Source: Lachnospiraceae bacterium (lineage in GTDB: Bacteria > Bacillota > Clostridia > Lachnospirales > Lachnospiraceae). From it: a stretch of DNA of 64,000 bases. A program made the position numbers and the translations under genes. The notes under the pieces were generated by a model. That model did no database searches, was not told the origin of the DNA, and saw only the letters and a list, made by a program, of their open reading frames with translations. This document shows positions 25,868 through 35,845 of this stretch, one piece after another. The stretch covers positions 1 to 64,000 of the forward strand of contig JAQXJP010000027.1 of assembly GCA_029008875.1 (NCBI GenBank), read 5' to 3'. Every line of letters starts with the position of its first letter. The stretch's first letter is position 1.

Positions 25868-28800
25868 GTGAAAGCATTTTTGAGTCCGCTGCAGGAGATG
25901 TCCGGGTTCTCGGATATGATGCGCACCTTGGAGCGAGAGATTGGGCTTGTGTCGGTGACAGGCTGTATCGATGCGCAAAAACCACATATGATTTACGCAT
26001 GCAACAATGGCCGCCCCAACAAGGTCATTGTCACTTTTCATGAGCAAAAAGCCAAGGAACTGTTGGAGGAGTATTCCTTTTTTGACCCTGATGTGGTGTA
26101 CTATCCGGCTAAGGACGTGCTGTTCTATCAATCGGACATCCGAGGAAATTTGCTGACAGCTCAGAGAATTCAGGCGTTGAAGGCCATCCATGAGAAAAAT
26201 CAGGTGACCTTGATAACCACATTTGACGCGCTGATGAATACCATGACTCCGGCGGACCGGGTGTGGGATTCCGTTCTTCGCCTCGCACCGGGGGATGAGG
26301 TGGATTTGAATGTGCTCACCGGCGCCCTGATCCGCATGGGCTACGAGAAGGAATACCAGGTGGAGACCATGGGACAGTTTGCACTCCGAGGCGGAATTCT
26401 CGACATTTTTCCTCTGACGGAGGAACTGCCGGTGCGCATGGAACTGTGGGGGGATGAGATAGATACCATCCGGTCCTTCGATGTGGAGAGCCAGAAATCC
26501 ATTGAGAATCTGGAGGAGCTGGTGGTGTATCCGGCATGCGAACTGGTGCTGGATGAAGAGGAGAAAAATAGGGGAATTGATGCCCTTCTGGCGGAGGCAA
26601 AAGAAGTTTCCGAAAAATTGCGTGGCCGGATGAAGACGGAGGAGGCCCACCGCGTTCTCTCCATGGCCCAGGAGCTTGCGGAGGAGTGGGGCGAGTTGTC
26701 GATCTGCGCGGGGATGGATGCCTACCTGTCCTATTTCTGCGGAGAGAAGGTAGGGCTGTTAGATTACTTTGACCCTGGGGATACCACCATTTTTTTCGAT
26801 GAGTTGGGACGGTGTGTCGAGCGGGGAGAACAGACGGAGACGGAGTTTTCCGAGAGCATGAAACAGCGCCTGGAGATGGGGTACATTCTTCCGGGGCAGA
26901 TGAAGGAACTGTTCTCCCAGAAGGAAGTTATAGCGAGAGTCAATGATTTTTCCTGTATGTCGGTGGCGGCATTGGATCAGAAGGCGTACGGACTCAAGAC
27001 ACTGGGGCAGTATGCCCTTCATGTGAAGAGTGTCAGCGCATACAACAACAGCTTTGAACTTCTGGTGAAGGACTTGGGCAGATACCGCAAGAATGGCTAT
27101 CGGATTGTACTGCTGTCCGGCTCCCGCACAAGGGCGAAGCGCCTGTCGGAGGATTTGTTGCAGGAGGGGCTGAACTGCTTTTATACGGAGGATTACGATT
27201 ACGAGTTGCTCCCCGGACAGATTATGGTGAGCTACGGCAAAGTGAAGAGGGGCTACGAGTACCCCATCCTGCAGTTTGCCGTTATCACGGAGAGCGATAT
27301 CTTCGGTGCGGAGAAAAAGAAGAAGAAACGGCATCGCACTTACGAGGGGGAAAAAATCCAGAACTTCTCGGAACTTGCGGTGGGGGATTACGTGGTGCAT
27401 GAGAATCACGGATTGGGCGTGTACCGCGGCATTGAGAAGATAGAAGTCGACAAAAAAATAAAGGACTACATCAAGATCGAATATGCCGGCGGCTCTAACC
27501 TTTATATCCTGGCAACTCAGCTGGAACTGATTCAAAAGTATGCCGGCAAGGACGCCAAAAAGCCGAAGCTCAACAAACTGGGCGGGCAGGAATGGAACAG
27601 GACCAAAACTCGTGTGCGGGGAGCGGTCAAGGAAATCGCCCAGGATCTGGTGCGGCTGTATGCGGTGAGGGAGGAGCAGAACGGATACGTTTACGGTCCC
27701 GATACGGTGTGGCAACGCGAATTCGAGGAATTGTTTCCCTTTGAGGAGACAGAGGATCAGGTGCTTGCCATCGAGGCCACCAAGCGGGATATGGAAAGCA
27801 CGAAAATCATGGACCGCCTCATCTGTGGCGATGTGGGATACGGCAAGACGGAAATTGCCATTCGTGCGGCATTCAAGGCGGTGCAGGAGGGAAAACAGGT
27901 TGCCTATCTGGCGCCCACCACCATCCTGGCACAGCAGATTTACAACACCTTTGCCCAGCGCATGAAGGATTTTCCGGTGCGGGTGGATTTGCTCTGCCGG
28001 TTTCGAACTGCCGGGGAACAGAAAAAGACCATCGAGGATCTGAAAAGAGGACAGGTGGATATCCTGGTGGGAACACATCGCATCCTGTCCAAGGATGTGC
28101 AGTTTAAGGATTTGGGGCTGTTGGTCATCGACGAGGAGCAGCGGTTTGGCGTGGCCCACAAGGAGAAAATCAAACAGCTCAAGACCAACGTGGACGTGTT
28201 GACCTTAACCGCAACCCCCATTCCGAGAACTCTTCACATGAGTCTGATTGGAATCCGGGACATGAGCGTGCTGGAGGAGCCACCTATGGACCGCGTGCCG
28301 ATACAGACCTACGTCATGGAGTACAACGAAGAGATGGTGAGGGAGGCGATTCACCGGGAGTTGGCCAGGGATGGTCAGGTGTATTATGTCTACAACAAAG
28401 TGAAGGATATCGACGAGGTCACAACGAGAATTCAAGCTCTGGTGCCCGACGCCAATGTGGCATTTGCCCACGGGCAGATGAAGGAGAGTGACCTGGAGCG
28501 GATCATGTACCGTTTCATCAACGGGGAGATTGATGTGCTGGTGTCCACCACCATCATTGAGACAGGGATGGATATCTCAAACGTCAACACCATGATTATC
28601 CACGATGCGGACAATATGGGGCTGTCACAGTTGTATCAGCTCCGGGGCCGTGTGGGGCGTAGCAATCGCACCGCCTACGCCTTTTTGATGTACCGCAGAA
28701 ACAAAATGCTCAAAGAGATTGCGGAGAAGCGTTTGGCTGCCATCAAGGAATACTCGGAGCTTGGCAGCGGATTCAAGATAGCCATGCGGGATTTGGAGAT

Positions 28801-29419
28801 CCGTGGGGCCGGAAATCTGTTGGGAGCAGAGCAGAGCGGACACATGGAGGCAGTGGGATACGACCTCTATTGCAAGATGCTCAATGAGGCGGTGAAGGAA
28901 GCGCGAGGGCTGACACCCCAGGAACAATTCGACACTTCCGTGGATGTGGTGACGGATGCGTTTATTCCAAGTAGCTATATTGCGAACGAATTCCAAAAGC
29001 TGGATATCTATAAGCGAATCGCAGGCATTGAGACCGAGGAAGAGGCAGAGGAGATGCTGGAGGAGTTGATTGACCGCTTTGCGGAGCCTCCCAAGTCGGT
29101 GACGAATCTGCTCCGGATTGCGTGCCTTAAGGCCAGGGCCCACCGGCTTTATATCCGGGAAGTGATCCAGAAGGGGGAGGAGTTGAAGCTTGTCATGTAC
29201 GAGCGGGCCAAGATTAACCCGGCCAAAATTCCGGAACTGATCGGGGCCGACACACCGGCACTCTCGTTTACGGCGGACAGCAAAAATCCATATTTTACTT
29301 ACCGCATGAACATCAATTCCCGGGAGAAGTCCGGGGATATCTTGGATGTGCTGGAAAATTTGCTCCTGGAAATGGAATGCCTGCTCCCGGAATCGCCGGT
29401 GCCTGAAGAAAATGGTTGA
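25868..29419 (+). CDS. mfd: Transcription-repair coupling factor
   Basis: 1183 residues from a GTG start. It displaces RNA polymerase stalled at lesions and recruits UvrAB. The N-terminal UvrB-like domains occupy about 1-480. The RNA polymerase-interacting CarD/RID domain is at about 495-570 (GDYVVHENHGLGVYRGIEKI). The translocase has Walker A GDVGYGKTE near 655, VIDEEQRFGV, and TTIIETGMDISNVNTMII. The C-terminal TRCF domain follows. No frame damage seen. Confidence 0.96.
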   Translation: MKAFLSPLQEMSGFSDMMRTLEREIGLVSVTGCIDAQKPHMIYACNNGRPNKVIVTFHEQKAKELLEEYSFFDPDVVYYPAKDVLFYQSDIRGNLLTAQRIQALKAIHEKNQVTLITTFDALMNTMTPADRVWDSVLRLAPGDEVDLNVLTGALIRMGYEKEYQVETMGQFALRGGILDIFPLTEELPVRMELWGDEIDTIRSFDVESQKSIENLEELVVYPACELVLDEEEKNRGIDALLAEAKEVSEKLRGRMKTEEAHRVLSMAQELAEEWGELSICAGMDAYLSYFCGEKVGLLDYFDPGDTTIFFDELGRCVERGEQTETEFSESMKQRLEMGYILPGQMKELFSQKEVIARVNDFSCMSVAALDQKAYGLKTLGQYALHVKSVSAYNNSFELLVKDLGRYRKNGYRIVLLSGSRTRAKRLSEDLLQEGLNCFYTEDYDYELLPGQIMVSYGKVKRGYEYPILQFAVITESDIFGAEKKKKKRHRTYEGEKIQNFSELAVGDYVVHENHGLGVYRGIEKIEVDKKIKDYIKIEYAGGSNLYILATQLELIQKYAGKDAKKPKLNKLGGQEWNRTKTRVRGAVKEIAQDLVRLYAVREEQNGYVYGPDTVWQREFEELFPFEETEDQVLAIEATKRDMESTKIMDRLICGDVGYGKTEIAIRAAFKAVQEGKQVAYLAPTTILAQQIYNTFAQRMKDFPVRVDLLCRFRTAGEQKKTIEDLKRGQVDILVGTHRILSKDVQFKDLGLLVIDEEQRFGVAHKEKIKQLKTNVDVLTLTATPIPRTLHMSLIGIRDMSVLEEPPMDRVPIQTYVMEYNEEMVREAIHRELARDGQVYYVYNKVKDIDEVTTRIQALVPDANVAFAHGQMKESDLERIMYRFINGEIDVLVSTTIIETGMDISNVNTMIIHDADNMGLSQLYQLRGRVGRSNRTAYAFLMYRRNKMLKEIAEKRLAAIKEYSELGSGFKIAMRDLEIRGAGNLLGAEQSGHMEAVGYDLYCKMLNEAVKEARGLTPQEQFDTSVDVVTDAFIPSSYIANEFQKLDIYKRIAGIETEEEAEEMLEELIDRFAEPPKSVTNLLRIACLKARAHRLYIREVIQKGEELKLVMYERAKINPAKIPELIGADTPALSFTADSKNPYFTYRMNINSREKSGDILDVLENLLLEMECLLPESPVPEENG

Positions 29420-29444
29420 TACTTGCAACAAAAAGCACTATAAT
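29416..29444 (+). promoter_or_regulatory. Promoter of the foldase lipoprotein gene
   Basis: TTGATA (29416-29421) overlaps the mfd stop; 17-bp spacer; TATAAT (29439-29444). Confidence 0.65.
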
Positions 29445-29495
29445 ATATCGAGCAATATTTTGAGATAAGAGAAATTGGACTTTTTGGAGGATGAC

Positions 29496-30530
29496 ATGAA
29501 GATAAGAAAAATGGCAGCATTCTGCCTTGCCGGTGTACTTGTTGTTTCTGCTTTGACAGGTTGCGGAATCAATGAGAATAAAGTGGCAGCAACAATGGAA
29601 GGACGGGAAGTTACCCTTGGACTGGTTAACTTCATGTGCCGTTATCAGCAGGCATACAGCGATGAAATGTACCGCAGCATATTTGGTGAGTCCGTGTGGA
29701 GCGAGGATCTGTATCAGACCGGCTCCACCATGGAGGACAACGTAAAAGACAACGTGATGACCAATCTGCATGAGATGCTGACTCTGGAAGCACATGCGCA
29801 GGATTATGGGGTTTCCCTCTCCGATGAGGAGCTTCAGACCATCGCGGACGTGACCGCAGAGTTCATGGCAGACAATTCCAAGGAGACCTTGAAGGAGATG
29901 GGGGCCACCGAGGAGATCGTGAGTGAGTTTCTTCGCCTGTCCACACTTCGCAACAAGGTGTACGAGGCGTTGATTGCGGAGGTGGATACCAATGTATCCG
30001 ACGAGGAGGCGAACATAAAAGCCTACACCATGGTTCAGGTTGACACCACCGGGTACTATGATGAGAACGGCTCCTATGTGACCTACACGGAGGAGGAAAG
30101 TGCGGCGAGAGTTGCGACGGCGGAGGCCATTGCGGCAGCAGTTGCAGATCCATCCGAATTTGAGGCAGTTGCGGAAGAGTTCGGATATACCGCAACACAG
30201 GGTGGCTACGACATCAATGACACCAGCTTGCCGGAGGAGGTTAAGGCCGAGCTCGATAAATTGACCGAAAATACCATGAGCGGAGCGATCGTGACGGATT
30301 CCGCAGTGTACATTGTCCGTCTGGACAGCTTGCACGACGAGGAAGCTACCGAGCAGAACCGTCAGAGCATCATCGCGACACGCAAGTCCACATACTACCA
30401 GGATTTATTGGCACAGTGGCAGGAGGACGATGGATGGACCGTGAAGGAAAAGGCTCTTGCCCAGATTACTTTTGATGACTTCTTTACATCAGCTTCTGAC
30501 ACAGAATCGGTGGATACCACAGAAGAGTAG
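29496..30530 (+). CDS. PrsA-like peptidyl-prolyl isomerase lipoprotein
   Basis: 344 residues from ATG 29496 (GGAGG 5 nt upstream). A lipoprotein signal ends in ALTGC, so it is anchored on the outer face of the membrane. A SurA/PrsA-like helical N-terminal region (about 30-180) precedes a parvulin-type segment around FEAVAEEFGYTATQGGYDIN....LPEEVKAELDKL and a C-terminal helix. Foldase activity for secreted proteins is the family role. The parvulin region looks short, so isomerase activity is uncertain. The tail after 330 is acidic and Ser/Thr-rich. Confidence 0.75.
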   Translation: MKIRKMAAFCLAGVLVVSALTGCGINENKVAATMEGREVTLGLVNFMCRYQQAYSDEMYRSIFGESVWSEDLYQTGSTMEDNVKDNVMTNLHEMLTLEAHAQDYGVSLSDEELQTIADVTAEFMADNSKETLKEMGATEEIVSEFLRLSTLRNKVYEALIAEVDTNVSDEEANIKAYTMVQVDTTGYYDENGSYVTYTEEESAARVATAEAIAAAVADPSEFEAVAEEFGYTATQGGYDINDTSLPEEVKAELDKLTENTMSGAIVTDSAVYIVRLDSLHDEEATEQNRQSIIATRKSTYYQDLLAQWQEDDGWTVKEKALAQITFDDFFTSASDTESVDTTEE

Positions 30531-30581
30531 GATATATCGGATTATATCTTTTATCATTTTTGAGTTTCAATGAGGTGTGGA

Positions 30582-31874
30582 ATGGACCAGTATGTAATTA
30601 AGGGTGGCAATTCATTACATGGTGATGTAGTGATTGGCGGTGCGAAGAACGCAGCACTTGCAATTCTTGCCGCCGCTGTTATGACAGACGAGACCGTCAC
30701 AATCGATAATTTGCCAAACGTTCGCGATATCAACGTGTTGCTTCAGGCGATTGCGGAGATTGGAGCCAGGGTGGAGCGTGTGAATGAACACAAGGTGCGC
30801 ATCAACGGATCCTTTATTCAGGACGTTCGTGTGGACAATGAATTTATTCGAAAGATTCGTGCTTCCTACTATTTGATCGGGGCGCTTTTGGGAAAATACA
30901 AAAAGGCGGAAGTTGCACTTCCGGGTGGATGTGATATCGGCAGTCGCCCCATCGACCTTCACATGAAGGGATTTCGTGCAATGGGAGCCAAGGTGGATAT
31001 TGCCCACGGAAATATCAAGGTGGAAGCGGAGGTTCTGAAGGGAACCCATATTTATCTGGATAAGGTGTCTGTAGGTGCCACTATCAACATCATGATGGCG
31101 GCTGCCATGGCGGAGGGGAAGACCGTTATTGAGAACGCTGCGAAGGAGCCCCACGTGGTTGATGTGGCCAACTTCCTCAACGGAATGGGAGCCAACATCC
31201 GCGGCGCCGGAACCGACGTCATCCGTATTGTCGGCGTGGAAAAATTGCATAAGACAGAGTATTCCATCATTCCGGACCAGATTGAGGCCGGCACATTCAT
31301 GTTTGCGGTAGCCGCTGCAGGCGGAGATGTGATGGTGAAGAATGTGATTCCAAAGCACTTGGAAGCTACCACTGCCAAGCTTCTCGAGGTGGGGTGCCGG
31401 GTGGAAGAATTTGACGACGCGGTCCGCGTAATCTCCGACGGGAAGCTGCAGCACACCCAGGTGACTACGCTCCCTTATCCGGGATTCCCCACGGATATGC
31501 AGCCGCAGATGGCGGTTCTCTTGGGAATGGCAGAGGGGACCAGCACGGTGACCGAGAGCATTTTTGAGAATCGTTTTAAGTATGTGGATGAGCTGACCCG
31601 CATGGGTGCGGATATCAAGGTGGAGAGCAATATTGCAATCATCAACGGGGTGGCCAGATATACCGGAGCCCGGGTGAATGCACCGGATTTGAGAGCCGGA
31701 GCCGCTCTTGTGATCGCGGGGCTCGCCGCGGACGGCGTCACCGTTGTGGATGATATCTACTACGTTGAGCGCGGTTATGAAAACCTGGAGGGAAAACTTC
31801 GGGAAATCGGAGCTTCCATCGAGAAGGTATCCGGAGAGAAGGAGATTCAGAAAATGATTCTGAAGATTTCCTGA
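30582..31874 (+). CDS. murA: UDP-N-acetylglucosamine 1-carboxyvinyltransferase
   Basis: 430 residues from MDQYVIKGG, with GAGGTG just upstream of ATG 30582; the in-frame ATG 12 bases earlier is rejected. Catalyses the first committed step of peptidoglycan synthesis with phosphoenolpyruvate. Lys22 (GGAKNA) and the loop cysteine Cys117 (LPGGCDIGSRP), the fosfomycin target, are both present, so the enzyme should be fosfomycin-sensitive. The later motifs YPGFPTDMQPQMA and DLRAGAALVIAGL are also intact. Confidence 0.95.
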   Translation: MDQYVIKGGNSLHGDVVIGGAKNAALAILAAAVMTDETVTIDNLPNVRDINVLLQAIAEIGARVERVNEHKVRINGSFIQDVRVDNEFIRKIRASYYLIGALLGKYKKAEVALPGGCDIGSRPIDLHMKGFRAMGAKVDIAHGNIKVEAEVLKGTHIYLDKVSVGATINIMMAAAMAEGKTVIENAAKEPHVVDVANFLNGMGANIRGAGTDVIRIVGVEKLHKTEYSIIPDQIEAGTFMFAVAAAGGDVMVKNVIPKHLEATTAKLLEVGCRVEEFDDAVRVISDGKLQHTQVTTLPYPGFPTDMQPQMAVLLGMAEGTSTVTESIFENRFKYVDELTRMGADIKVESNIAIINGVARYTGARVNAPDLRAGAALVIAGLAADGVTVVDDIYYVERGYENLEGKLREIGASIEKVSGEKEIQKMILKIS

Positions 31875-31900
31875 TTTGACAAAACATATATTTGCATGAG

Positions 31901-31937
31901 AAACGGGACTGCGGTTGAGAAAACGCAGTCCCGTTTT
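31901..31937. terminator. Bidirectional terminator between murA and the HD-GYP gene
   Basis: 13-bp perfect stem (31901-31913 with 31924-31936), T-run on the plus side and AAA/TTT on the other, between convergent genes. Confidence 0.85.
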
Positions 31938-31946
31938 ATGTCATGC

Positions 31947-33068
31947 TTATACAATTGCTTTGATGAAGAGATCCCGGTGTGTGGATAGGTCCAGACAGCT
32001 GTTGTCGTCGAACTGAATAATCGGTCGGGACAAATCATTGGGATTGAGCATTACGATTTTTCCGCCTCGTCCATCGCTCAAAATAACCCGATTGCTCTGA
32101 TAGGTCGCCGCAATCTGTTTGAGGAAGGTGAGCAGATACTTGGTGTTGTATTTCTGGTAACCATCCTTCTCAAAATTGCTGATAACCTGAAAGGCACACA
32201 GGGGAGCGCGGTAAGAGCGGGCAGCAGTCATGGCGTCATACACGTCCGCGATTCCCACAATCATTGCAAACTCATCGATGAGATCCTCCTCCAGGTGGGA
32301 CGGATATCCGCTTCCGTCGCAGCGCTCGTGATGCATGAGGGCCGCTTTTCGAATGCGGGGGTCCAGATTCTGCTTTTTAAGAATTTCATATCCCAACTTG
32401 GGATGACTCTTGATCATCTCAAATTCTTCGTCGGTCAGCTTGCCGGGTTTGTTCAGTATTTCCTCGGGAATCTTCAGCTTCCCGATATCGTGAAGCAAAC
32501 CGGCCACGGTGAGGGCGTCTAACGTATGGCGGTCCATCTTCAGCCAGCGCCCAATCATTCTGGAAATCAGCGCCACATTCAAACTGTGCGCGTACACGGA
32601 GTCATCCAGGGAACGCATATTGCCCAGCATATCGAACAGTTCGATAATGGTATTGCGGGAGCGGAATAAACCTGCCACATCCTCCAGCATTTCCGTGGCG
32701 TCAATCTGACGTCCCTCCTCCACGGTGGCCTTGAATATGACCTTCATTCGCTCCATGGTCTGAAAATAAAGCATCTGAAAGGATTGAAATTCATCGGATT
32801 CCGCAACCTTTTGCTTTACGGTTTTGCTCTCTTCGATGTGGGTTTTGGGAACGGGTGCCGGCTTTTCCGCCGGTGCTGTTGCCTCCTCCGCCGGTGCAGG
32901 GGCCTCACCCTCCACAACAGCAGATTCCACTCGATACAATTTCATACGATTAATCAGCTGACGGGTAACTTCTGAACCTTCCACGGCCAAAACCTGCCCG
33001 CTTGGGGTTAGAATTGCCTCCGCCACAATCATGCCCGGTTCCAACTCGTGTGGAGTTAATGTTCGCAT
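31947..33068 (-). CDS. HD-GYP domain cyclic-di-GMP phosphodiesterase
   Basis: 373 residues. The C-terminal HD-GYP domain (about 155-330) shows H161, HD at 193-194 in LLHDIGKLKIPEEIL, SHPKLGYEIL, HHERCDGSGYP and DVYDAMTAARSYR, so the metal site and GYP motif are present. N-terminal region about 1-50 resembles the DUF3391-like extension; a Pro/Ala-rich linker occupies about 55-75. No membrane segment, so it is cytosolic. Predicted to hydrolyse c-di-GMP, opposing the GGDEF protein at 37311. Confidence 0.9.
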   Translation of the reverse strand: MRTLTPHELEPGMIVAEAILTPSGQVLAVEGSEVTRQLINRMKLYRVESAVVEGEAPAPAEEATAPAEKPAPVPKTHIEESKTVKQKVAESDEFQSFQMLYFQTMERMKVIFKATVEEGRQIDATEMLEDVAGLFRSRNTIIELFDMLGNMRSLDDSVYAHSLNVALISRMIGRWLKMDRHTLDALTVAGLLHDIGKLKIPEEILNKPGKLTDEEFEMIKSHPKLGYEILKKQNLDPRIRKAALMHHERCDGSGYPSHLEEDLIDEFAMIVGIADVYDAMTAARSYRAPLCAFQVISNFEKDGYQKYNTKYLLTFLKQIAATYQSNRVILSDGRGGKIVMLNPNDLSRPIIQFDDNSCLDLSTHRDLFIKAIV

Positions 33069-33100
33069 GCGTTTGCCTCCTTAGTACATACCATAAATCA

Positions 33101-33129
33101 AGTATAATTTTCTTTATTTCGAAAGTCAA
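33101..33129 (-). promoter_or_regulatory. Promoter of the HD-GYP gene
   Basis: Minus strand TTGACT (33124-33129), 17-bp spacer, TATACT (33101-33106). It is divergent from the metK promoter, with only 10 bp between the two -35 boxes. Confidence 0.65.
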
Positions 33130-33139
33130 CAAAAAAGGG

Positions 33140-33168
33140 TTGACAAACCCGCCACAGCAGTGTAATGT
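33140..33168 (+). promoter_or_regulatory. Promoter of the metK leader
   Basis: TTGACA (33140-33145), 17-bp spacer, TAATGT (33163-33168). Gives a leader of about 220 nt containing the SAM riboswitch. Confidence 0.7.
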
Positions 33169-33205
33169 ATTCGACGGAGATTTGATAATTCCATATTGCT
33201 TTTTT

Positions 33206-33353
33206 CTCTTATTCAGAGTGGTGGAGGTACAAAGGATCTGTGAAGCCACGGCAACCCCGTTTTTGGAAGGTGCCAACCTGAGCGAGTAAATCGAACAATA
33301 AGAGGATTTGATTATCTTTGTAATGGAATCCGCTTATGAAAGCGGATTTTTTT
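33206..33353 (+). promoter_or_regulatory. SAM-I (S-box) riboswitch controlling metK
   Basis: The aptamer spans 33206-33304. Perfect P1 helix CTCTTATT (33206-33213) with AATAAGAG (33297-33304). Inside are the S-box signatures CAGAGTGGTGGAGG, GAAGCCACGGCAACC and AAGGTGCCAACC. The expression platform is a terminator, AATCCGCTT (33327-33335) with AAGCGGATT (33340-33348) and a T-run to 33353. GGATT at 33304-33308 can pair with AATCC at 33327-33331 as an antiterminator. High SAM should stabilise P1 and switch metK off. Confidence 0.93.
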
Positions 33354-33394
33354 GTTGCTATTTTTGGTTTGTATTACAATGAGAGGAGAACACG

Positions 33395-34576
33395 ATGGAA
33401 AAATTGTTATTCACATCTGAATCAGTGACAGAGGGACATCCGGACAAGCTGTGTGACGCGGTATCCGATGCCATCCTGGACGCGTGCATGGAGCAGGATC
33501 CCATGAGCCGTGTGGCTTGTGAGACGGCCAGCTGTACCGGTTTTGTGTTGGTGACCGGAGAGATTACCACCAAGGCACAGTTGGACATCCCGGCAATCGT
33601 TCGCAAGACCGTTCTCGAGATTGGATATGATGACGGGAAAAAGGGTCTGGACGGAAATTCCTGCGCGGTTATGGTTGCGCTTGACCAGCAGTCCGCAGAT
33701 ATCGCCATGGGCGTTGACAAGGCACTTGAGGCCAAGGCGGGAGAACTTACCGATGATCTGGATACCGGAGCAGGAGATCAGGGTATGATGTTTGGATATG
33801 CAACCAACGAGACCGAGGAGTTGATGCCTTATCCGATCGCTCTTGCCCACAAGCTTGCCCTGAAGCTTGCGGAGGTTCGCAAGAACGGAACTTTGAAGTA
33901 CTTGAGACCGGACGGAAAGACACAGGTGTCCGTGGAGTACGATGAGAACGGCAAGCCAAAGAGACTTGAGGCTGTCGTATTGTCCACCCAGCATGACGAG
34001 GATGTGACACAGGAGCAGATTCATGAGGATATCAAGAAGTATGTGTTTGACCCCGTTCTTCCGGCGGATATGGTGGACGGAGCAACCAAGTTCTTCATCA
34101 ACCCTACAGGACGTTTCGTAATCGGCGGACCTCACGGCGATGCAGGTCTTACCGGCCGCAAGATTATTGTGGACACCTACGGCGGATATGCGCGCCACGG
34201 CGGCGGAGCATTCTCCGGAAAGGATTGCACAAAGGTGGACCGCTCCGCAGCTTACGCAGCCAGATATGTTGCCAAGAACATTGTTGCGGCAGGTCTTGCT
34301 GATAAGTGTGAAATTCAGTTGTCCTACGCCATCGGAGTGGCACAGCCCACCTCCATCATGGTGGACACCTTTGGCACAGGAAAGATTTCGGATGAGAAAC
34401 TGGTGGAAATCGTTCGCGAGAACTTTGACCTGCGCCCGGCAGGAATCATCAAGATGCTGGATCTCCGCAGACCCATCTATCGCGGAACCGCGGCGTACGG
34501 GCATTTCGGCCGCACGGATCTCAACCTGCCGTGGGAAGCTACGGATAAGGTCGAGGTTTTGAAGAAATATCTGTAA
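33395..34576 (+). CDS. metK: S-adenosylmethionine synthetase
   Basis: 393 residues; makes SAM from methionine and ATP. Family signatures [17 protein letters not shown] (15-31), [16 protein letters not shown] and [22 protein letters not shown] are intact. Regulated by the SAM-I riboswitch in its leader, giving feedback by its product. Codon choice is biased, consistent with high expression. A terminator follows 12 bp after the stop. Confidence 0.97.
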   Translation: MEKLLFTSESVTEGHPDKLCDAVSDAILDACMEQDPMSRVACETASCTGFVLVTGEITTKAQLDIPAIVRKTVLEIGYDDGKKGLDGNSCAVMVALDQQSADIAMGVDKALEAKAGELTDDLDTGAGDQGMMFGYATNETEELMPYPIALAHKLALKLAEVRKNGTLKYLRPDGKTQVSVEYDENGKPKRLEAVVLSTQHDEDVTQEQIHEDIKKYVFDPVLPADMVDGATKFFINPTGRFVIGGPHGDAGLTGRKIIVDTYGGYARHGGGAFSGKDCTKVDRSAAYAARYVAKNIVAAGLADKCEIQLSYAIGVAQPTSIMVDTFGTGKISDEKLVEIVRENFDLRPAGIIKMLDLRRPIYRGTAAYGHFGRTDLNLPWEATDKVEVLKKYL

Positions 34577-34588
34577 TTTTTTGACTTT

Positions 34589-34610
34589 CTGCAATTACTA
34601 TTGCAGTTTT
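34589..34610 (+). terminator. metK terminator
   Basis: CTGCAAT (34589-34595), loop TACT, ATTGCAG (34600-34606), TTTT. Confidence 0.65.
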
Positions 34611-34665
34611 ATGAAAAATTTAGAAACGGGTACGTGGAATCCCGCGGAAACGTGTTATAATAAGG

Positions 34666-34693
34666 GCAGACCCTCTGCGGGTCTGCTCTTTTT
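34666..34693 (+). terminator. Second terminator hairpin before the two-component genes
   Basis: GCAGACCC (34666-34673) with GGGTCTGC (34679-34686), then TCTTTTT. A TATAAT at 34656-34661 lies just upstream, so a transcript begun there would start inside this hairpin. Confidence 0.75.
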
Positions 34694-34741
34694 ATATTGC
34701 GGGAAAGGAGAAAGGGCCGACGGTATCGGCCAAAGGAGCGG

Positions 34742-35845
34742 ATGAAGATAAAAACAAGACTGATTATTTCCTTTTGTATCATCACCTTCTTCCCAATTTT
34801 GCTGGCATCCATGGTTATTTACGGGTTTGGAAGAATCCAGTACAGATTGATTGAAGCGAACTATGGAGTAAAAATTCCGGAGGTGGAGCATTTGCTGTTA
34901 CAACTGTTGCTCGCCACTCTGGTAATCCTGATTGTGACCGGATTCCTGTTGCTGCTCTGGTTTTACCGGAGCCTGATTATCCCGATTCGCCAGCTGCAGA
35001 TGGCGGCGAACAACATCAAGGAGGGTAACCTGGATGTGGCCATCGTGCCGGTGAATGATGATGACGAGATGGGTGAATTGGCCAAGAGTTTTGAGGAGAT
35101 GCGTCTGCGGCTGCGGGATAATGCTCAGGAGAAGCTGGAGAGCGAGAAGGAGAGCAGAGCTTTGATCAGCAACATTGCCCACGACCTGAAGACACCCATC
35201 ACCGCGGTGAAGGGATATGCGGAAGGAATTATGGACGGGGTTGCCAACACCCCGGAGAAGGTGGATAAGTATGTGCGTACCATCTACAATAAGGCGAACG
35301 AGATGGACACGCTGATTAATGAACTGACGCTGTATTCCAAGATTGATACCAACCGTATCCCATACAATTTTGCCAAGATTAATGTGGCGAATTACTTTAA
35401 CGATTGTATCGAGGAAGTGGGGCTGGATCTGGAGGCCAAAGGGATTGAGCTGTCCTACTATAATTACGTGGATCCCGAGGTGATCATTATCGCGGATCCG
35501 GAGCAGCTCCGCCGTGTGATCAACAACATTGTCAACAATTCCGTGAAGTATATGAACAAGAAGCACGGATTTATCCGCATCCGGGTCAAGGATGTGGGAG
35601 ACTTTATCCAGGTGGAGATGGAGGATAACGGTAAGGGGATTGCGCAGCAGGATCTGCCCTACATTTTCGACCGGTTTTTCCGGACGGATGAATCCCGCAA
35701 TTCCGCCACCGGCGGGAGCGGAATCGGCCTGTCCATCGTCAAGAAAATTATCGAGGACCACGGCGGCAAGATCTGGGCCACCAGCCGTGAGGATGTTGGA
35801 ACCATTATGTATTTTGTGATTCGGAAATATGAGGAGGTATATTGA
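34742..35845 (+). CDS. Membrane sensor histidine kinase
   Basis: 367 residues from MKIKTRL, with AAGGAG upstream of ATG 34742 (an earlier in-frame ATG at 34697 overlaps a terminator and is rejected). Two membrane helices (about 8-30 and 52-75) bracket a very short outside loop of about 20 residues. A HAMP domain, then HisKA with phosphoacceptor His147 (NIAHDLKTPITAVKGYA) and an ATPase domain (NNIVNNSVKYM, DNGKGI, FDRFFRTDESRN, GGSGIGLSIVKKI) follow. The tiny sensor loop suggests it senses the membrane or a partner protein. Kinase precedes regulator with a one-base overlap. Confidence 0.93.
   Translation: MKIKTRLIISFCIITFFPILLASMVIYGFGRIQYRLIEANYGVKIPEVEHLLLQLLLATLVILIVTGFLLLLWFYRSLIIPIRQLQMAANNIKEGNLDVAIVPVNDDDEMGELAKSFEEMRLRLRDNAQEKLESEKESRALISNIAHDLKTPITAVKGYAEGIMDGVANTPEKVDKYVRTIYNKANEMDTLINELTLYSKIDTNRIPYNFAKINVANYFNDCIEEVGLDLEAKGIELSYYNYVDPEVIIIADPEQLRRVINNIVNNSVKYMNKKHGFIRIRVKDVGDFIQVEMEDNGKGIAQQDLPYIFDRFFRTDESRNSATGGSGIGLSIVKKIIEDHGGKIWATSREDVGTIMYFVIRKYEEVY

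Noticed and set aside
26759-28159. 466-codon open frame on the minus strand within mfd
   Set aside because: Lies wholly opposite intact Mfd motifs and has no recognisable protein features; a shadow frame.
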